DNA of 64,000 nt from Silene latifolia. Lineage: Eukaryota > Streptophyta > Magnoliopsida > Caryophyllales > Caryophyllaceae. This document shows positions 45,332 to 57,224 of this stretch, piece after piece. The stretch lies in NCBI RefSeq assembly GCF_048544455.1, contig NC_133531.1:67494099-67558098 (forward strand). The letters are read 5' to 3'. The notes below the pieces were generated by a model. That model did no database searches, had not been told where the DNA came from, and worked only from the letters and a program-made list of their open reading frames with translations. Position 1 is the first letter of the stretch. Each line of letters begins with the position of its first letter. The translations under genes and the position numbers were made by a program.

Positions 45332-48300
45332 CTTCAAAACCGAATAAACAGGAAAAATAAGAGTCACATAAATATATTTTTGAAGAACAATAAGCAGTAT
45401 AATATATTAAACAGAAAGCAGAAAATTTTTACAATAAAAACAAGCTCTTACCCTTGCGAAATGTTATGATCATTCAAGAAGCAGTAGTCTGCAACCTCTT
45501 TCCGTTTGGATAGCATTGGGTTGAAAACATGTCCCATCGTTATCGTTGATTTTGACAGGACAACTAGCTGAGGATCCACAGGACCACAATTATAGGTGCA
45601 TCCGAAATTCTGAGGCACAACAGACAACAGTAGCTCCTCATATGCAGCAGAGTGAAGCAAATAACTTGTACAGATATTAGGAACATTCAACCCAGCAACG
45701 CCATTGTCTTCTCGGACAGCCTCACCAACAACAGTACTAGCCTCCAACACAACCTCGGAATCCTGTTTATCAGATTTATCAGACGCAGCCCCAAGCAACA
45801 AGTCTGCATGACAAGACATCACCACATCCGCTACTTCCTCTTCTGCAGTCACAAATGCTTCAATGCCAATTTGAGTGGAATGTTGAGTGTCATTACGCAA
45901 AGGAATGTCAGCACCGGTATCCGTCACCTCCGTCTCAGGCAAACAAGCATCAGTCTTTGGAATTTGATTTGCTTGAACCTCTACCGGTGTACACTCAACA
46001 GTATTAGGCACGTCCTCTGGCGGATTATCAACAAGATAGTCTTCAACTTGAATGTTAACGTCCTCCACATCATTGTTAACATCCTCCACGTCAATGGTAA
46101 TATCCCCAACATCAACTACTTTCTCACCGACATCATCTGGCTCTCCATAACGAAACTGAATGTCAGCACAGATATCCGTCGTAATAGAATCTAAACCGAG
46201 TGGTGACAATTGTGGAGTCCCCACCTTTGCACTTTGTTGAATGACGGGACTATGTTCAACACCCTTCTTTTCACTATAGTACCGCACATCCGACAAACTG
46301 ACCACACGATCCTCATAAAATTGAGAAAACAAATTAAATGATGGGGGTTCAATGATGACATCTTCATGTCTAGCTTTTTTGGAAGCAGGTTCTTCAGGAA
46401 CAGATGATCGCGATTTATTTGCCGCTTGCATAGCCAATACATGTTTTACCCGTTCGTCCAGCTCACGGATAACTTGATCCGTGAAGAAAGATGGGGTGGC
46501 AACCAAATTCTCTGACCCTTCACAACCAACTTTTTCTGACTGTTCAGTTGTGCTTTCTTTAGCAGCTCGTCGGGTTACTTGGCTGGGCAACTTAGCAGCA
46601 GGTGCTTGACGCATAGCCTGCTGGTTCTTCTTCATCATCTTCGACTTTATAAGTTCCGCCCGTTCCAAGTATCGGCGGCATAAAATCTGAGAGTCCCTCT
46701 CATTAAGCAGTATAAGTTGATGAACATCCTGTCAAGATAAAATCCCAAAATTTTACTTAAAACAGTACAATAATAGTAGAATAACAGAGGGATAATAGTA
46801 CACTAAGACCAAAATAGATAACAGTGGATTAATAGTAGAATAACGGTGCAAAGTAATAAAATAACAAAGGAATAACAAGACACTAATGTGAGAATAAATA
46901 ACAAAGTGGAGTAGTAGTAGAATAACAAAGAGCATAACAAGGTGAAGTAAGTAAAATTGGAATGAAAATTAGAATAACAAAGTGGAATGATAGTAGGAAA
47001 ATTGAGGAATAACAAAGTGGAATAATCGTAAAATAATAGCAGTAGGACAACTAATGCTTAAAGACAATAACAGAATAACATTTTAGAATGATTCGTTTTA
47101 AAACAATCAAACAGGTGCTTACGTCGACCGCTGCGGACTGTACTTGCTCATCCGTAAGAATATCATCAGCTAGATCCAGCACAAGACATCGACGTTGAGT
47201 ACGTTGACTAGAGCCAACGATGTTTGGACGAGACAATGGGAAAGCAACGTCTGAACGCTCCCCAGTGCCCAGAGCACCAACAGCTGCCTCACGCTGCAAC
47301 CTCTCACTGAAAGACTTAAAATCCCAATGTTTAATGAGCGGTAGCTCATTATTCACCTGATCACCGCTAAAGAAATAACGGTGAAAATAGGTGATAGCCA
47401 ACAGCACTACACAACAACGAATATTTTTCCTCCCGTTATGCGTTTCAGCACAGAAGTCACCAAGTCTGAGAAGACAAACTGACACCAATTAAATTCCTTG
47501 ATCCTAGAAACGTCTTCCACAGCGCTTAGAAGTCTAAGATCAACCACATAACCCGACACAGGAGCAACGAAACACGACATAGCAAGCAAAACAAAAGTCT
47601 TCTTAAACTTATCATCCGTAACCAAAGACTCTAGCAGGGTCTCCTGAACTTGGTTAAGTGGTATCCCACTTTTGTTATTGGCGATACCATACTTCTCACG
47701 CCAAGCACGCTTCAAAGCTTCTCCATCAGCGTCTGGAGAACCAGGAAACCCAGTAATAACCAAATCCAATTTTGGACCAGAGTTTGGTAAACCAAACACA
47801 TCGTGCACATTATCTGCAGTCAACTCGAACTTCTCCGTTTCAGATATTTCAAAATACTTCCCACTCCTAAAAGCATATATAAACTCCCGGAACATGGTAT
47901 GGGGGAGGGAAGAAAGCTTCAACTCAAGTAAACCCCCGAATCCCTTTTCCCTAATAGCCTCCTTCTGCTCCTCGGTGAGGGCTTCAATAACTTTGAAAAG
48001 AAAAGCAGGCCGACAGCAGCTAACAAATGGATCGGCACTGTGTACACAAAGGGGAAAAAATATACAATGCATTATAACATTTAAGATAACATAAGCAAAG
48101 CAGCAGAATAATAGCAAACTAACAGGAGAGCATCAAAAAATAACACGAAAAGTAACATATTAATAGCAAAATAACAGCAAAATAAAAGTAGAATAACAGT
48201 AGTACATACACTGGGTTATTTCCTGCAGCAACTCCAGCCTGAGGTTGGTTGCTACTTACCACAATTCCCTTCTCATGCTTAACTTTGCCAGCCAACTTAC

Positions 48301-48938
48301 TACTAGTCTTTGGTGGACTAGAAGACAACTTCGCAAATTGGGTCTCGGCCTTTCGTTTGGTTTTTTTAGTGGGTGGTTCGGTTGTACATATTTCTTGACT
48401 ACGAGTACTCCTTCTCTGAGAAGCAGTGCTCTTTGATGGAGATGTGATAGGGGATTTGGATGGAGACGGACCCGGAGAATTTGATGATGACGGTTGAGTA
48501 GACTTTGATGAAGCGGCGGATTTGATTCTTAACTTCATTTTCTGCTGTACTATCCAGAAAATAAAGATAAGGATCACTTTCAATGATAAATAGCTATTCA
48601 GCTAGACTTTTTTAATAATGACGCCAGAATGAGAGTACCGTAACAGCAGAATAACAGAACACTAACAATTAGTCAAACTAATAACAGCATTAAAAACATA
48701 AAAAGAACAACATGGAAGTGTAAACAAAAACACGAAAGAGAATCAAAAGAAAGCCTCTTTGAATAAAGAGTCAAAGACAGTTTCAAAATTACATACGGCC
48801 TACATAAGCCTTCATAAAACAAAATAACGTACTAAATTACAACCAGAGACAGTTTCGAATTACATAATACCCAAAATACATTCTTTCCCACAAAGAACCA
48901 AAATGTACTTCCGAAAATACAGGACATAACGTAAAAAG

Positions 48939-49548
48939 TCAGTCAACGTCAACAACATTGACTGACTTATAATACAATTCGTAAGCAAGATCATAAGCAG
49001 CAGGAAAGTCCCTGAGTGTGTCAAAGTACTCGTGAATTAGCCTGATCCGTTCGGATACTGTGTGCATCAAGGATCTTGTCATGATCGTGTATATCTTGGC
49101 AAGCATGCAACACCGCCTTTCTTTGGCTCACTTGCAAGCATATAGCACTTGCATCGTTTGGAAACTACTTTCGAGCCCCTTGACAAAATCTTAAAACCTT
49201 GACTGTGACTTGTTGTTAGAACTTTCATATATTTGGCGTGAACACCAGGCGCACTTTTATGAAATAGGAACATTTGTGACCATTTCTTACAAACAAGAGA
49301 CATACTGCTCTTGTCCAAAGTAGTCTCTACATGATCGAATACTCTTTCCATTAGGTCCTGGCTATTTAAAACTGCCGACATTAATTGATTACGACGACGA
49401 ACTCGTACATTAACTTCAAAGCACTTATCACTCTTATCTTCCAATAACCAACCCAATTTTTTTTCTTTTTAGTAGCGAACTCTCTAGCAAATAACAATTT
49501 ATCTTCATTCACTATATTTATTGCCCATCCCTCACAAACTAAGTCCAT
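48939..49548 (-). pseudogene. F-box-like gene of element E
   Basis: From ATG at 49548 the minus strand reads MDLVCEGWAINIV, shifts in a T run at about 49455-49470, then gives an F-box-like stretch LNSQDLMERVFDHV...SMSLVCKKWSQMF at about 49385-49275. The pattern is the plant F-box helix ending in LVCKxW, which binds SKP1 and recruits substrates to SCF ubiquitin ligases. The following about 65 residues are Lys/Ser-rich. The frame ends TGA at 49079 with an overlapping ATGA frame that continues to 48939 (LIHEYFDTLRDFPAAYDLAY), perhaps the true C terminus after one more shift. Confidence 0.5.
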
Positions 49549-50283
49549 TAGTGATCTTTGAAACCTACAAACAAACAAAGCCAAACAAACAAAACCACAA
49601 GAATAACAAAAGAGAATAACACAAAAAGAATAACAGAAATAAAAACAGAAAAACACTACAATGACAGGAAGAGTAGAGCCGCAATGACACCATAGAACCA
49701 AGATAACAACGGAATAACAAATCTTGAAAAGTGAAGACAACACGAACAAACACAAAAACCCTAGAAAAACACATTAAACAATTAAAACATGACAAATAAC
49801 TTGACAACAAACTAAGCGATAGAATAACAGCAGAATAACACAAAAAGTAAAGTGTGTAGAAATCAATAGTAAAGTTCTCAACACAACTCGTCAGCTAGAA
49901 CATGAAAATCACTTCAAAACAAAAGAGAAAACCGCAAAACGACTAAGAACATGCAAATCACTTCAGGAAAAATCAGAAATTCAAAAATGCAGCATAATAT
50001 TACAATGAAGAAACTGCATAAACACAATAACGACATTAAAGTACTCGATTAAGTAAACCTAGCGATAATTAAACTGAAAAAACGAATAAAAAAGCATACA
50101 AAAGCATGAAATAAAATAAAATAACAAAATAAAAGAGGAAAATGTCATGAAATTACCTTCAATCGAAAAAAAGAATGATGAACGGCGAAGAGAAAACGGG
50201 AGAAAACACGAAGGAGACGAACAGTTGAAGAAGAAAAACACAAGAATAATAGAAGAGAGAGGAACGCTTGCAGTTGATAATGA

Positions 50284-50290
50284 TTATATA
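50284..50290 (-). promoter_or_regulatory. TATA-like box near the right end of element E
   Basis: TATATAA on the minus strand, 240 bases inside the right terminal repeat, with a T/C-rich leader after it. It is suitably placed to start the minus-strand genes. Confidence 0.45.
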
Positions 50291-52111
50291 AACCGTTTTG
50301 CAGTAATGTGGAGAATTAATTAGAGAGGGAAACAGTTACAGTAAATGACGGAAAGAAGAGTGAGAGAGAGAGAGAAAAAGAAAAAAAAAAAGAGAAAATA
50401 AACTAAACAATGCTTTTATATGACAACTAAGATTAATCTTGGCCACTCATCTCTAATTTAATCTAATGGCTGAGATTCACTCAACTCACAACTCACCATA
50501 AGAACCAAAATCACCAAATCCAATCTCACTGTATCAAAATAAAAATATCTTTTAAAAATGAATCTTTGAGAGAACTCAGAAACGCGTTTTACAGGCGAGC
50601 TGTTCACAAATAATTTATTATGACCAAACTCTAAGTTTAAATCTTATGAAATTTTTTATGCAGACTCTACACTTTAAAATAACAGGAGTCTATTCTTTAC
50701 ACTTTTTCAAATTCAAAATAAAAACAGGGGATTTGATTTTTACAAACAAACGAACATATTTGACAGATTTAACAACGGTTTTCATCAAACTTGTAAAATA
50801 CACCATAAATCGAAAATAATGAATGAAGACCTACAAATCTATACACAACCTAATATTCCATGTCTCTGCCACATATTAAAATCTTGTGATAATTTTATTT
50901 AGTATTTTTAACATAATTAAAACCGAACAGAATCGCTATAATCGCAGAAACTGCGTCAATACTTTAAATTACGAAATAAATACTAAAACTCCAAAATAAT
51001 TACCACGGAAATTCACGGTGTCTTAAAATCTATCATTTAACCCAGAAAAATAATTTACACCACATGGAAATCATAAAAACGAATTTAAACTATCTTTATA
51101 TCATAATAATAGATTTGATCATAAAACTTGTAAATCAACCAAAATAAATACCCTATTGACAAAATAAAATTATACATAGTCAAAATAAATTATGGATATC
51201 AAAAGATCAGAAATTAAAGGTTTCAAAAATCATATGTATCAATAAATCATCATAAAACATTAAAAATCCAATAAAACATACAACTACAACAATTAAATCG
51301 ATGTAATACCGAGTAACGTTGAAGTTACCTTGTTACGAATCTGAATCCACATATGCTAGCTTTCAATATCTCCTCTACAAACCCTTAGAATAGGATGAAC
51401 GGATAATGAGAGAAGATCGATCTTAATAAAGAAACAAGAAGACAAGCACGTAAGTAGAATTTTGAAATAAAGAAGCAAGAAGGCAAGCACGTACGTAGAT
51501 TTTGTTTTACAATGTGGGTAACCCTCAGAGTTACAGGGTTACGTTTCATATTTTTTTTGCAAAAGGAATAGATATGTGAATGATAAGATATTATGTGAAT
51601 AAATAAAATAAAAAGATGTTAACCACCTTTTAAAATATCTCGGTAAAAGGCTTAGGTTTTGATCTTAAAATGATCATTTGAATAATACTCGGTCCATTTG
51701 ATAAATTGGACCGCAAATCAACTAAGAACGGATTTAATAAAACAAATAAATTAAAACCGTAAATTAAAAGATAAAAAATTTAAATCTCATAAGTAAGAAT
51801 TAAAACATATGAGATAAAAAAAATGAATAAGAATAAAAAGGGTACAAAAGAGATAATTTCCAAAGTCCAACGAATTAACTCGGAGTAGAATTATAATACG
51901 AATAAATGAATAAATAAAACGAAGCTCCAAATATTAGAAACATAATAACTCTCGAAACAAAGGAATATTCGAGACATAACAGAGCTTAAGAATTCAAAGG
52001 AAGAAAAGAAATGGCTCACAGATAAATTCTGAGTCATACAAATCAAATCGTAATCGAAAATAAAATACGGTCACTAAAGTAGAATACAAAAATGGCGGGT
52101 GTTACATTGAG

Positions 52112-52927
52112 AACTATAAAAAGATAATTACACTAAACAATAAAAATTATCCATTGTTTAGGGATGGCAATAGAGGCTGAAGCCGAAATTTCTTGAATGA
52201 AAAATTTAATCCAAATCAAATTTTTAGAAAAAATCAATTCAATTCCAACTTGCTTTGGAACAAGTATGAATTGCAAAATTTGGATATGAATCGGGTATAA
52301 GAAGGATACGCCTAGGGCCCTAGGATATGCGGCTATTTATCTTATTTTTGGTTATCTATGTAGTGATGACTTCTAACTTCTAACTTCTAACTTCTAACTT
52401 TTGCAGTCTAGCTGGATATTAATTCATCTCCGTTATTGTGTGTCATTCATCACCCTATTAAAAAGGTCATAACTTAGTGCTGAAATGGAAGTATTCGCAA
52501 ATTAGAAACTCACAAAGAAATATAAAATCATTTTTATAAACACAACTTTTTTTTAACTCTTTTTAGTAATAATGATTATACAAGATTTAATATAAAATAC
52601 GATTACGCAAAAGCAACAACTTTGGTAATTATAATTATCTCCGGGTATCCGGAAGACAGTCTAATCCGGAGGCCGCGTGCGGGTTACCAGCAAATAGGGG
52701 CCCAGGCATTGTCTTTGCGATGAAGACGAAAATGGCACAAAGTACAAAAACACGAATTAGGTACCTCGCTGTAATACCATCTCATCTGGTTATGTTACAT
52801 GCCCACTCCAACTCCACAAAAAGACGTAATATTAGTGAAACACAGATATTTATTGGTCAAACTTATCAATCTCAAGCGTGATTATATACAGATTGTCATC
52901 ATCATAAACTTGAATGCACCTTCAATT
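52112..52927. other. Non-coding DNA with a TTCTAAC microsatellite
   Basis: AT-rich. Four to five tandem copies of a 7-bp TTCTAAC-type unit lie at about 52369-52401. No gene seen. Confidence 0.55.
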
Positions 52928-52936
52928 AATCTTCAA

Positions 52937-53121
52937 CGGTTAGTCTTGCTTGTGACGGGCTAATCCCGTCACAAGCTTGTGACCTCTCACAAAAAAGGGA
53001 GAGAGACAAGGTGGGGTACCCCATGTGCTTCCCACTCACCTCTCAATGCGCATTTTGTGAGAGGAAACGGTACCCATCACAAGTTTGTGACGGATATCGC
53101 CGTCACAAATGAGAATTTGCC
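52937..53121. mobile_element. MULE-type MITE copy 2 (185 bp)
   Basis: Flanked by a perfect 9-bp duplication AATCTTCAA (52928-52936 and 53122-53130). The ends contain TTGTGACGG inverted repeats. Its text (TCACAAGCTTGTGAC, ACAAATGAGAATTTG) matches the copy at 27635-27767 in opposite orientation. Confidence 0.82.
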
Positions 53122-53404
53122 AATCTTCAATCATATTGTATTCGTTTCAGCTATTTATTTATTTTTACTTCAAATATTATTTACGAAAGTTAAATAGATA
53201 AAGTAAATAATTAAAACAGAGAAAGTATTAGGTTAATTAATTTGGAAAATTCTCACCTATATCTCTGAGGTATTGACTAATTTCACTTCTATCCATGCTT
53301 TTCAGGAAAGCTTACTTGTACCTTCCAACATTCTAGTTACATAATTATCATGACCATAATATTAAACACCATCATTTAACCTCCTTTCCTACTACATATA
53401 GTTA

Positions 53405-53980
53405 AAATACGGGTTGTACGAGTCAGGTTTATACGGGTTTTGGGTCGGATTAGGGTCAAAAAGGGTCTGATTAACGCCTTTTTACAAAAGTCTATTTTCT
53501 TTAATTTCATTTATAAACATATAGTTATTACTAATTTTTAATTTCACTAGCTAGTATATGATATTAGTAAAAGTAAGCATTTTTTGCTTAATATTTTCAA
53601 CATCACAATGTTATACGAAATATTAGATCTATCAATTGTTACACGTACGTGACAAGCGGTGATTATATTTATATGGTAATCAGTTGAGTAATTAATTATG
53701 TGATTAAAATATACTTTAAAATAAATTTAGCATATTTTATTCCAAAAATTTTAAAGTTCAAAATATTTTTATCATTTTATATTAGTTTTATTTGCTTTAG
53801 CTACAAAATTTTAATAAAGTTACCTGTTTTTGGGTCGGGTCAAGGGTTTAGCAAGTGTTGACTCAATTTGTGCGGGTTATTATCGGGTCGGGTCGTCTTC
53901 GGGTTTGGGTTGAAAAGTGCGGGTTATTTTCGGTCGGGTTTCGATCGCTTTTTTGGGTCGCCCATTTTTTGACAGCTTTA
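53405..53980. repeat. GGGTCGGG-rich dispersed repeat
   Basis: Two clusters of GGGTCGGGT-type words (53410-53480 and 53825-53960) flank AT-rich text. The right end TTTTTTGACAGC resembles plant hAT-like repeats that begin with AGCTGTCAAAA, but I cannot show matching ends or a duplication. Confidence 0.4.
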
Positions 53981-55164
53981 GGTATACTTGTTTAAATTAA
54001 TTAAAGTAAAATCTTATAGTAATTATTGTGTGAGATGGTTGAGACGGTTTCACACTGCGAAACAACTCCATTATGTAAAAAGACAAATTATTCATAAGCA
54101 TTAAATGAATAACTTTCTTTATAATACTAGATGGTCTCATGATGTCAAACTGTCTTTTCTATAATTTGTGAAAACGTTAAATATGAGGGTAAGAGCCGTT
54201 TAATTCTATAATTTGTATACCATGACTAGGACTTTCATAGTAGTTTTCTTAAACTTGCGTTTTTATCTTGTTTAATCGCTTTTGTTTCGCGTCCGTTTTC
54301 ACTCGAAATAAGATGTGGTTTTAAGCTCGATTTGGACTCGATTCTTTCATACCATCTTGTACACAAGTTCATATGCTTAGGGACTTAGGGCCGTCTATTT
54401 GAGCCCAAATCAGTCCCATTTTGTGCCCCAAACAAACCACTCAAAATAGCCCATCATCCTCTTCAACCGTAACCCGCACCCTTATTCGACCTATCCACCC
54501 GAGCTTCCTCTCATGCAAACCATACCTCCCATGCAGCTTTGTGTCTTGCTTAAACTCCAAGTATGAGATAGAGATTGATCTTATACTCCCTTTAAACATG
54601 GCTACCAAATAACAACAAGATAAGATTCGATCTCTTTGTTTCCTTTATTCCACCCGGCCACCCACCATCAAAACCCTACTCTCTCTTCCCCTCCTCATAT
54701 TCACCGTATAAGTACCCGTCTACATCCCCTCCATTGCACACGAAAAAATCACTCAAAAAATGCTCGCAAAACAAAGCAAAAAACTCTTGAAAATAGTACA
54801 ATTCCTCTGTTTTGACTCATGATCAGCCGCCTTTACTGCCCTCAAACCATCATCTAGCGCTATCTACCACCACAAACACCACCACCAATGACTTACCTAG
54901 CTACACTACCCTCTATCCCCATACGAATTTTCAAACCTATAAGACTATCCGATCATCGTAAAAAAACATCGAAAAACCCCCTGACCAAAACCGCAACCCA
55001 AATTTCCTGTGTTATAACCCGTGGGCAGCCCAGTTCACGACTAATTTGACCATCTTGAACACTAACAATAGAAATCCTACACTCCTACCTTTCCAAAGGA
55101 CGCAAGAAAACCGTGATACGACCTCATTTTCTACTTCAAATAACGACTGAAAGTCACTCACTTG
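53981..55164. other. Non-coding DNA
   Basis: Contains GTGAGATGGTTGAGACGGTTTC-like text near 54035, a common plant MITE phrase without clear ends, and a C-rich stretch 54400-55100. No gene supported. Confidence 0.5.
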
Positions 55165-55184
55165 CAACTGTCAGGGTCGGTCCT

Positions 55185-55465
55185 ATACATTTCGAGGCCC
55201 TAGGCAAAATAGCAAAACGAGCCGTTTTAAAAAAAATAGTTCAATTAATTCATGTGTCATTATTAATACATGATATTTTTTTTGCCTACGAGCATTTTGA
55301 GATGCAAAAGCATTTTTTTTTCCAAAAGTTCTTTCTCGATTGACAATATTGCAAGTCCATTCAACCGTTCTTCCGACATTGAAACTTCAAGTAGGATTTA
55401 ATCAACTTTAACTTTGAAAAACTTCTCTCGGCTGATTCCATAGTTACCGGAACTGTTAAAAAGAT
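55185..55465 (-). pseudogene. hAT transposase C-terminal fragment
   Basis: The minus strand reads IFLTVPVTMESAERSFSKLK, LIKSYL, then after a one-base shift MSEERLNGLAILSIEKELL. This is the hAT dimerisation domain found in TTF-type zinc-finger transposases of plants (AERSFS...LKLIK...RLNGLAILSIE). Only the end of the gene is present and it stops at TAA near 55270. Directly outside are text remnants (RASKCIGP) of the usual preceding or following region. Confidence 0.75.
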
Positions 55466-56069
55466 TCTATATGTGATTGAAGCTGTAAAACCCCCATATA
55501 CCAAGGTGCCTTACCAAGAACCACCCTAGCATATAACGATGCTACCATCTCGGTTGCCCGAGGTAAATATATCAAAAGTGATCATCTAAGAACAATTATT
55601 AAACTATAATGTTAACCGAATACATTGTCTCAAAACTGAAAACCAAAGTAAGAAGGATATTAATCCGAGTACAACAAAACCATGTATCTAAAACTCGTGA
55701 CAGCGGAAGCTAAGACTCTAAGTGATGACATCCCATCCTCGTGTCCGCAACTAATATAAAATCTTCACCTGCCACAATCTGGTTACCATCCCCGAATGGA
55801 TCACTCAGTTTTATAAAACATAAACGGGGTCAGTTCACTGAATAATAAAGATAAGACAATCACAAAGAAACAACCAATGCAATCCAATCCAACTGTATAA
55901 CCATTCTCCCAACTCCAATAGTGTCCAGTAACCGGCTACACACCTAAGTGTGTAGCCCTGCCAGATTACCCATCGCAACAGGTAATCCTCATCGCCAGTG
56001 GAGGACCGCAGCCTTGCCCACCTAAGCGCCACTCATCGCAACGAGCAATTACCCATCACTACTACAAAT

Positions 56070-56280
56070 GAGCACTTGGGCCACGGCTAAATTCGTGGCG
56101 CAAGTACTAAATTTCCGTGGCTAAATCATTTTGCCACGGGAATACCTTCCGTGGCGCAAGTGGCCGTGGCAAAGGGATAGCCACGGTAAAAACAAGAACG
56201 TGGCTATTATTGAATTTTTGGCCACAGATTCTCTCGTGGCAAATAACTCCCGTGGCCAAAGAAATTTCCCGTGGCAAACA
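56070..56280. repeat. Left subterminal GCCACGG repeat array of CACTA G
   Basis: About 12 copies of GCCACGG or CCGTGGC in both orientations in 210 bp. Such arrays bind the TNPA-type protein in En/Spm elements. Confidence 0.8.
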
Positions 56281-56436
56281 ATATATATGAAAATTAAATA
56301 AATAAAACGTAAAATATTTTTTTTATTTTTCACAATGGGTATTTTATCATATACGGAACCGTGACAATCTAGGTAATTGTTTCGCTAGTTAACTTGATTC
56401 ATTTGAACGTTATTTCGTTTCACGAGTCATGCATTT

Positions 56437-56506
56437 GTGAGCATCGGAAAGGCTTCCCAGGAGGTCACCCATCCCAACACCACTCTCACCTGAGCACGCT
56501 TAACCG
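56437..56506 (-). ncRNA. 5S rRNA-derived fragment with internal promoter elements
   Basis: The minus strand contains GGATGGGTGACCTCCTGGGA plus AG (56453-56474), an exact match to the plant 5S C-box region, preceded by GAGAGT and TTAAGCGTGCT matching the A-box region in the right order and spacing. The 5' half of 5S rRNA is missing, so it cannot be a functional ribosomal gene. It may still bind TFIIIA. Confidence 0.75.
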
Positions 56507-57224
56507 TAGATTTATTTTGACGTGCCACCGAAATTGAATGTTACCTTTGTTGATATAATTAGCACTTTGAATCCTTTTAAGTTTATTTTTTTTCTTTCAA
56601 ATCTTACCTTTAGTACTATTTAATTACATAAATGTTACATGTTTTACAATTTTTGCGGGAAAAACATTATTTTGGCCGAAACAATTAAATTTTCGACATT
56701 AACTTCCTGATTAATGATTTTGACATAATTTTTTTTGCCCAAGTCAGTAAACCATTTTCTCCAAAAAGTAAAATTAATTGTGTTTCCCTAACATTTTTTT
56801 ATTTCTTTTGTTTATCGACATACTTATTTTCATTTCTCATGTACTCATTTTTTCGTATATTTTTCTTCGCAAATTCTATTGTATAACCGTTGTATCTGCG
56901 ATATGAAAAATGAGACCATTTTTTGGTATAATAATGACCGCTTTTTATAATTAAAGGTCTTTGTTCCCCCAAAGTGATCACTATTAACCAAAAAATAGTC
57001 ACTTTTTTACCCAAAAACCACGAAAAAGATTATTGTACAAAAGAATCGCTTATTTTACTAAACTGATTTCTCTTTGTTATGATTTATCGTTTATTTTCTT
57101 AAAATTTTCACATTATTTGCACATGTGACTTTAAATTATTATAATTTATATATTTTTCCGTGTGATGCGCTCATTTTCAATGAAAAAAAAATTCCCAATT
57201 TTTTTCTCAGCAAGTTAAATTTTA

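Larger units (their letters stand above)
42590..48538 (-). pseudogene. Nine-exon Ulp1-type gene of element E, two protease-like domains
   Basis: Likely exons: 48538-48210, 48037-47123, 46728-45452, 45331-45160, about 45071-44930, 44797-44645, 44547-43754, 43359-43173, 43058 to about 42590. Most have GT...AG-like borders that keep frame. Order: Ser/Lys-rich N terminus; a globular domain with KGFGGLLELK and FGLPNSG, as found in front of plant Ulp1-like transposon proteins; an acidic DVEDVN-repeat linker; Ulp1 domain 1; a charged linker; Ulp1 domain 2. Ulp1 (C48) proteases cut SUMO-type tags. A one-base shift near 47425 and a stop near 42673 break the gene. Confidence 0.72.
36063..50527. mobile_element. 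Element E: 14.5-kb Mutator-like element (MULE) with accessory genes
   Basis: Imperfect terminal inverted repeats (about 48 bp or more, both beginning GAG and sharing a perfect 21-bp core around CTTATGGTGAGTTGTGAGTT) are flanked by the 10-bp duplication ACTGTATCAA (36053-36062 and 50528-50537). It encodes a FAR1-type MULE transposase and a coiled-coil ORF on the plus strand, and an Ulp1-type gene and an F-box-like gene on the minus strand. MULEs carrying Ulp1-like genes are known in plants. An F-box-like partner and two Ulp1 domains are not something I can place in a described family. Inserted in element F. Confidence 0.88.
34734..52106 (-). mobile_element. Element F: apparent long solo LTR, split by MULE E
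   Basis: On the minus strand it starts TGTAACACCCGCC (52106) and ends GGGGATTACA (34734), with TG...CA ends and a perfect 5-bp duplication TTGAG (34729-34733 and 52107-52111). Without E and one copy of its duplication it is about 2.9 kb. I see no internal coding region or second LTR, so a solo LTR from unequal recombination is the simplest reading. The TGTAACACCC start is common in chromovirus-type gypsy LTRs. Orientation is inferred from that start. Confidence 0.65.

Noticed and set aside
45652-46194. 180-codon plus-strand frame
   Set aside because: Antisense to the large acidic exon of the Ulp1-type gene, whose domain and splice pattern are better supported.
52979-53197. 72-codon frame
   Set aside because: Lies mostly inside the MULE MITE at 52937-53121 and has no coding character.
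53405-53980. Complete hAT element around the GGGTCGGG clusters
   Set aside because: No matching inverted ends or 8-bp duplication could be found.
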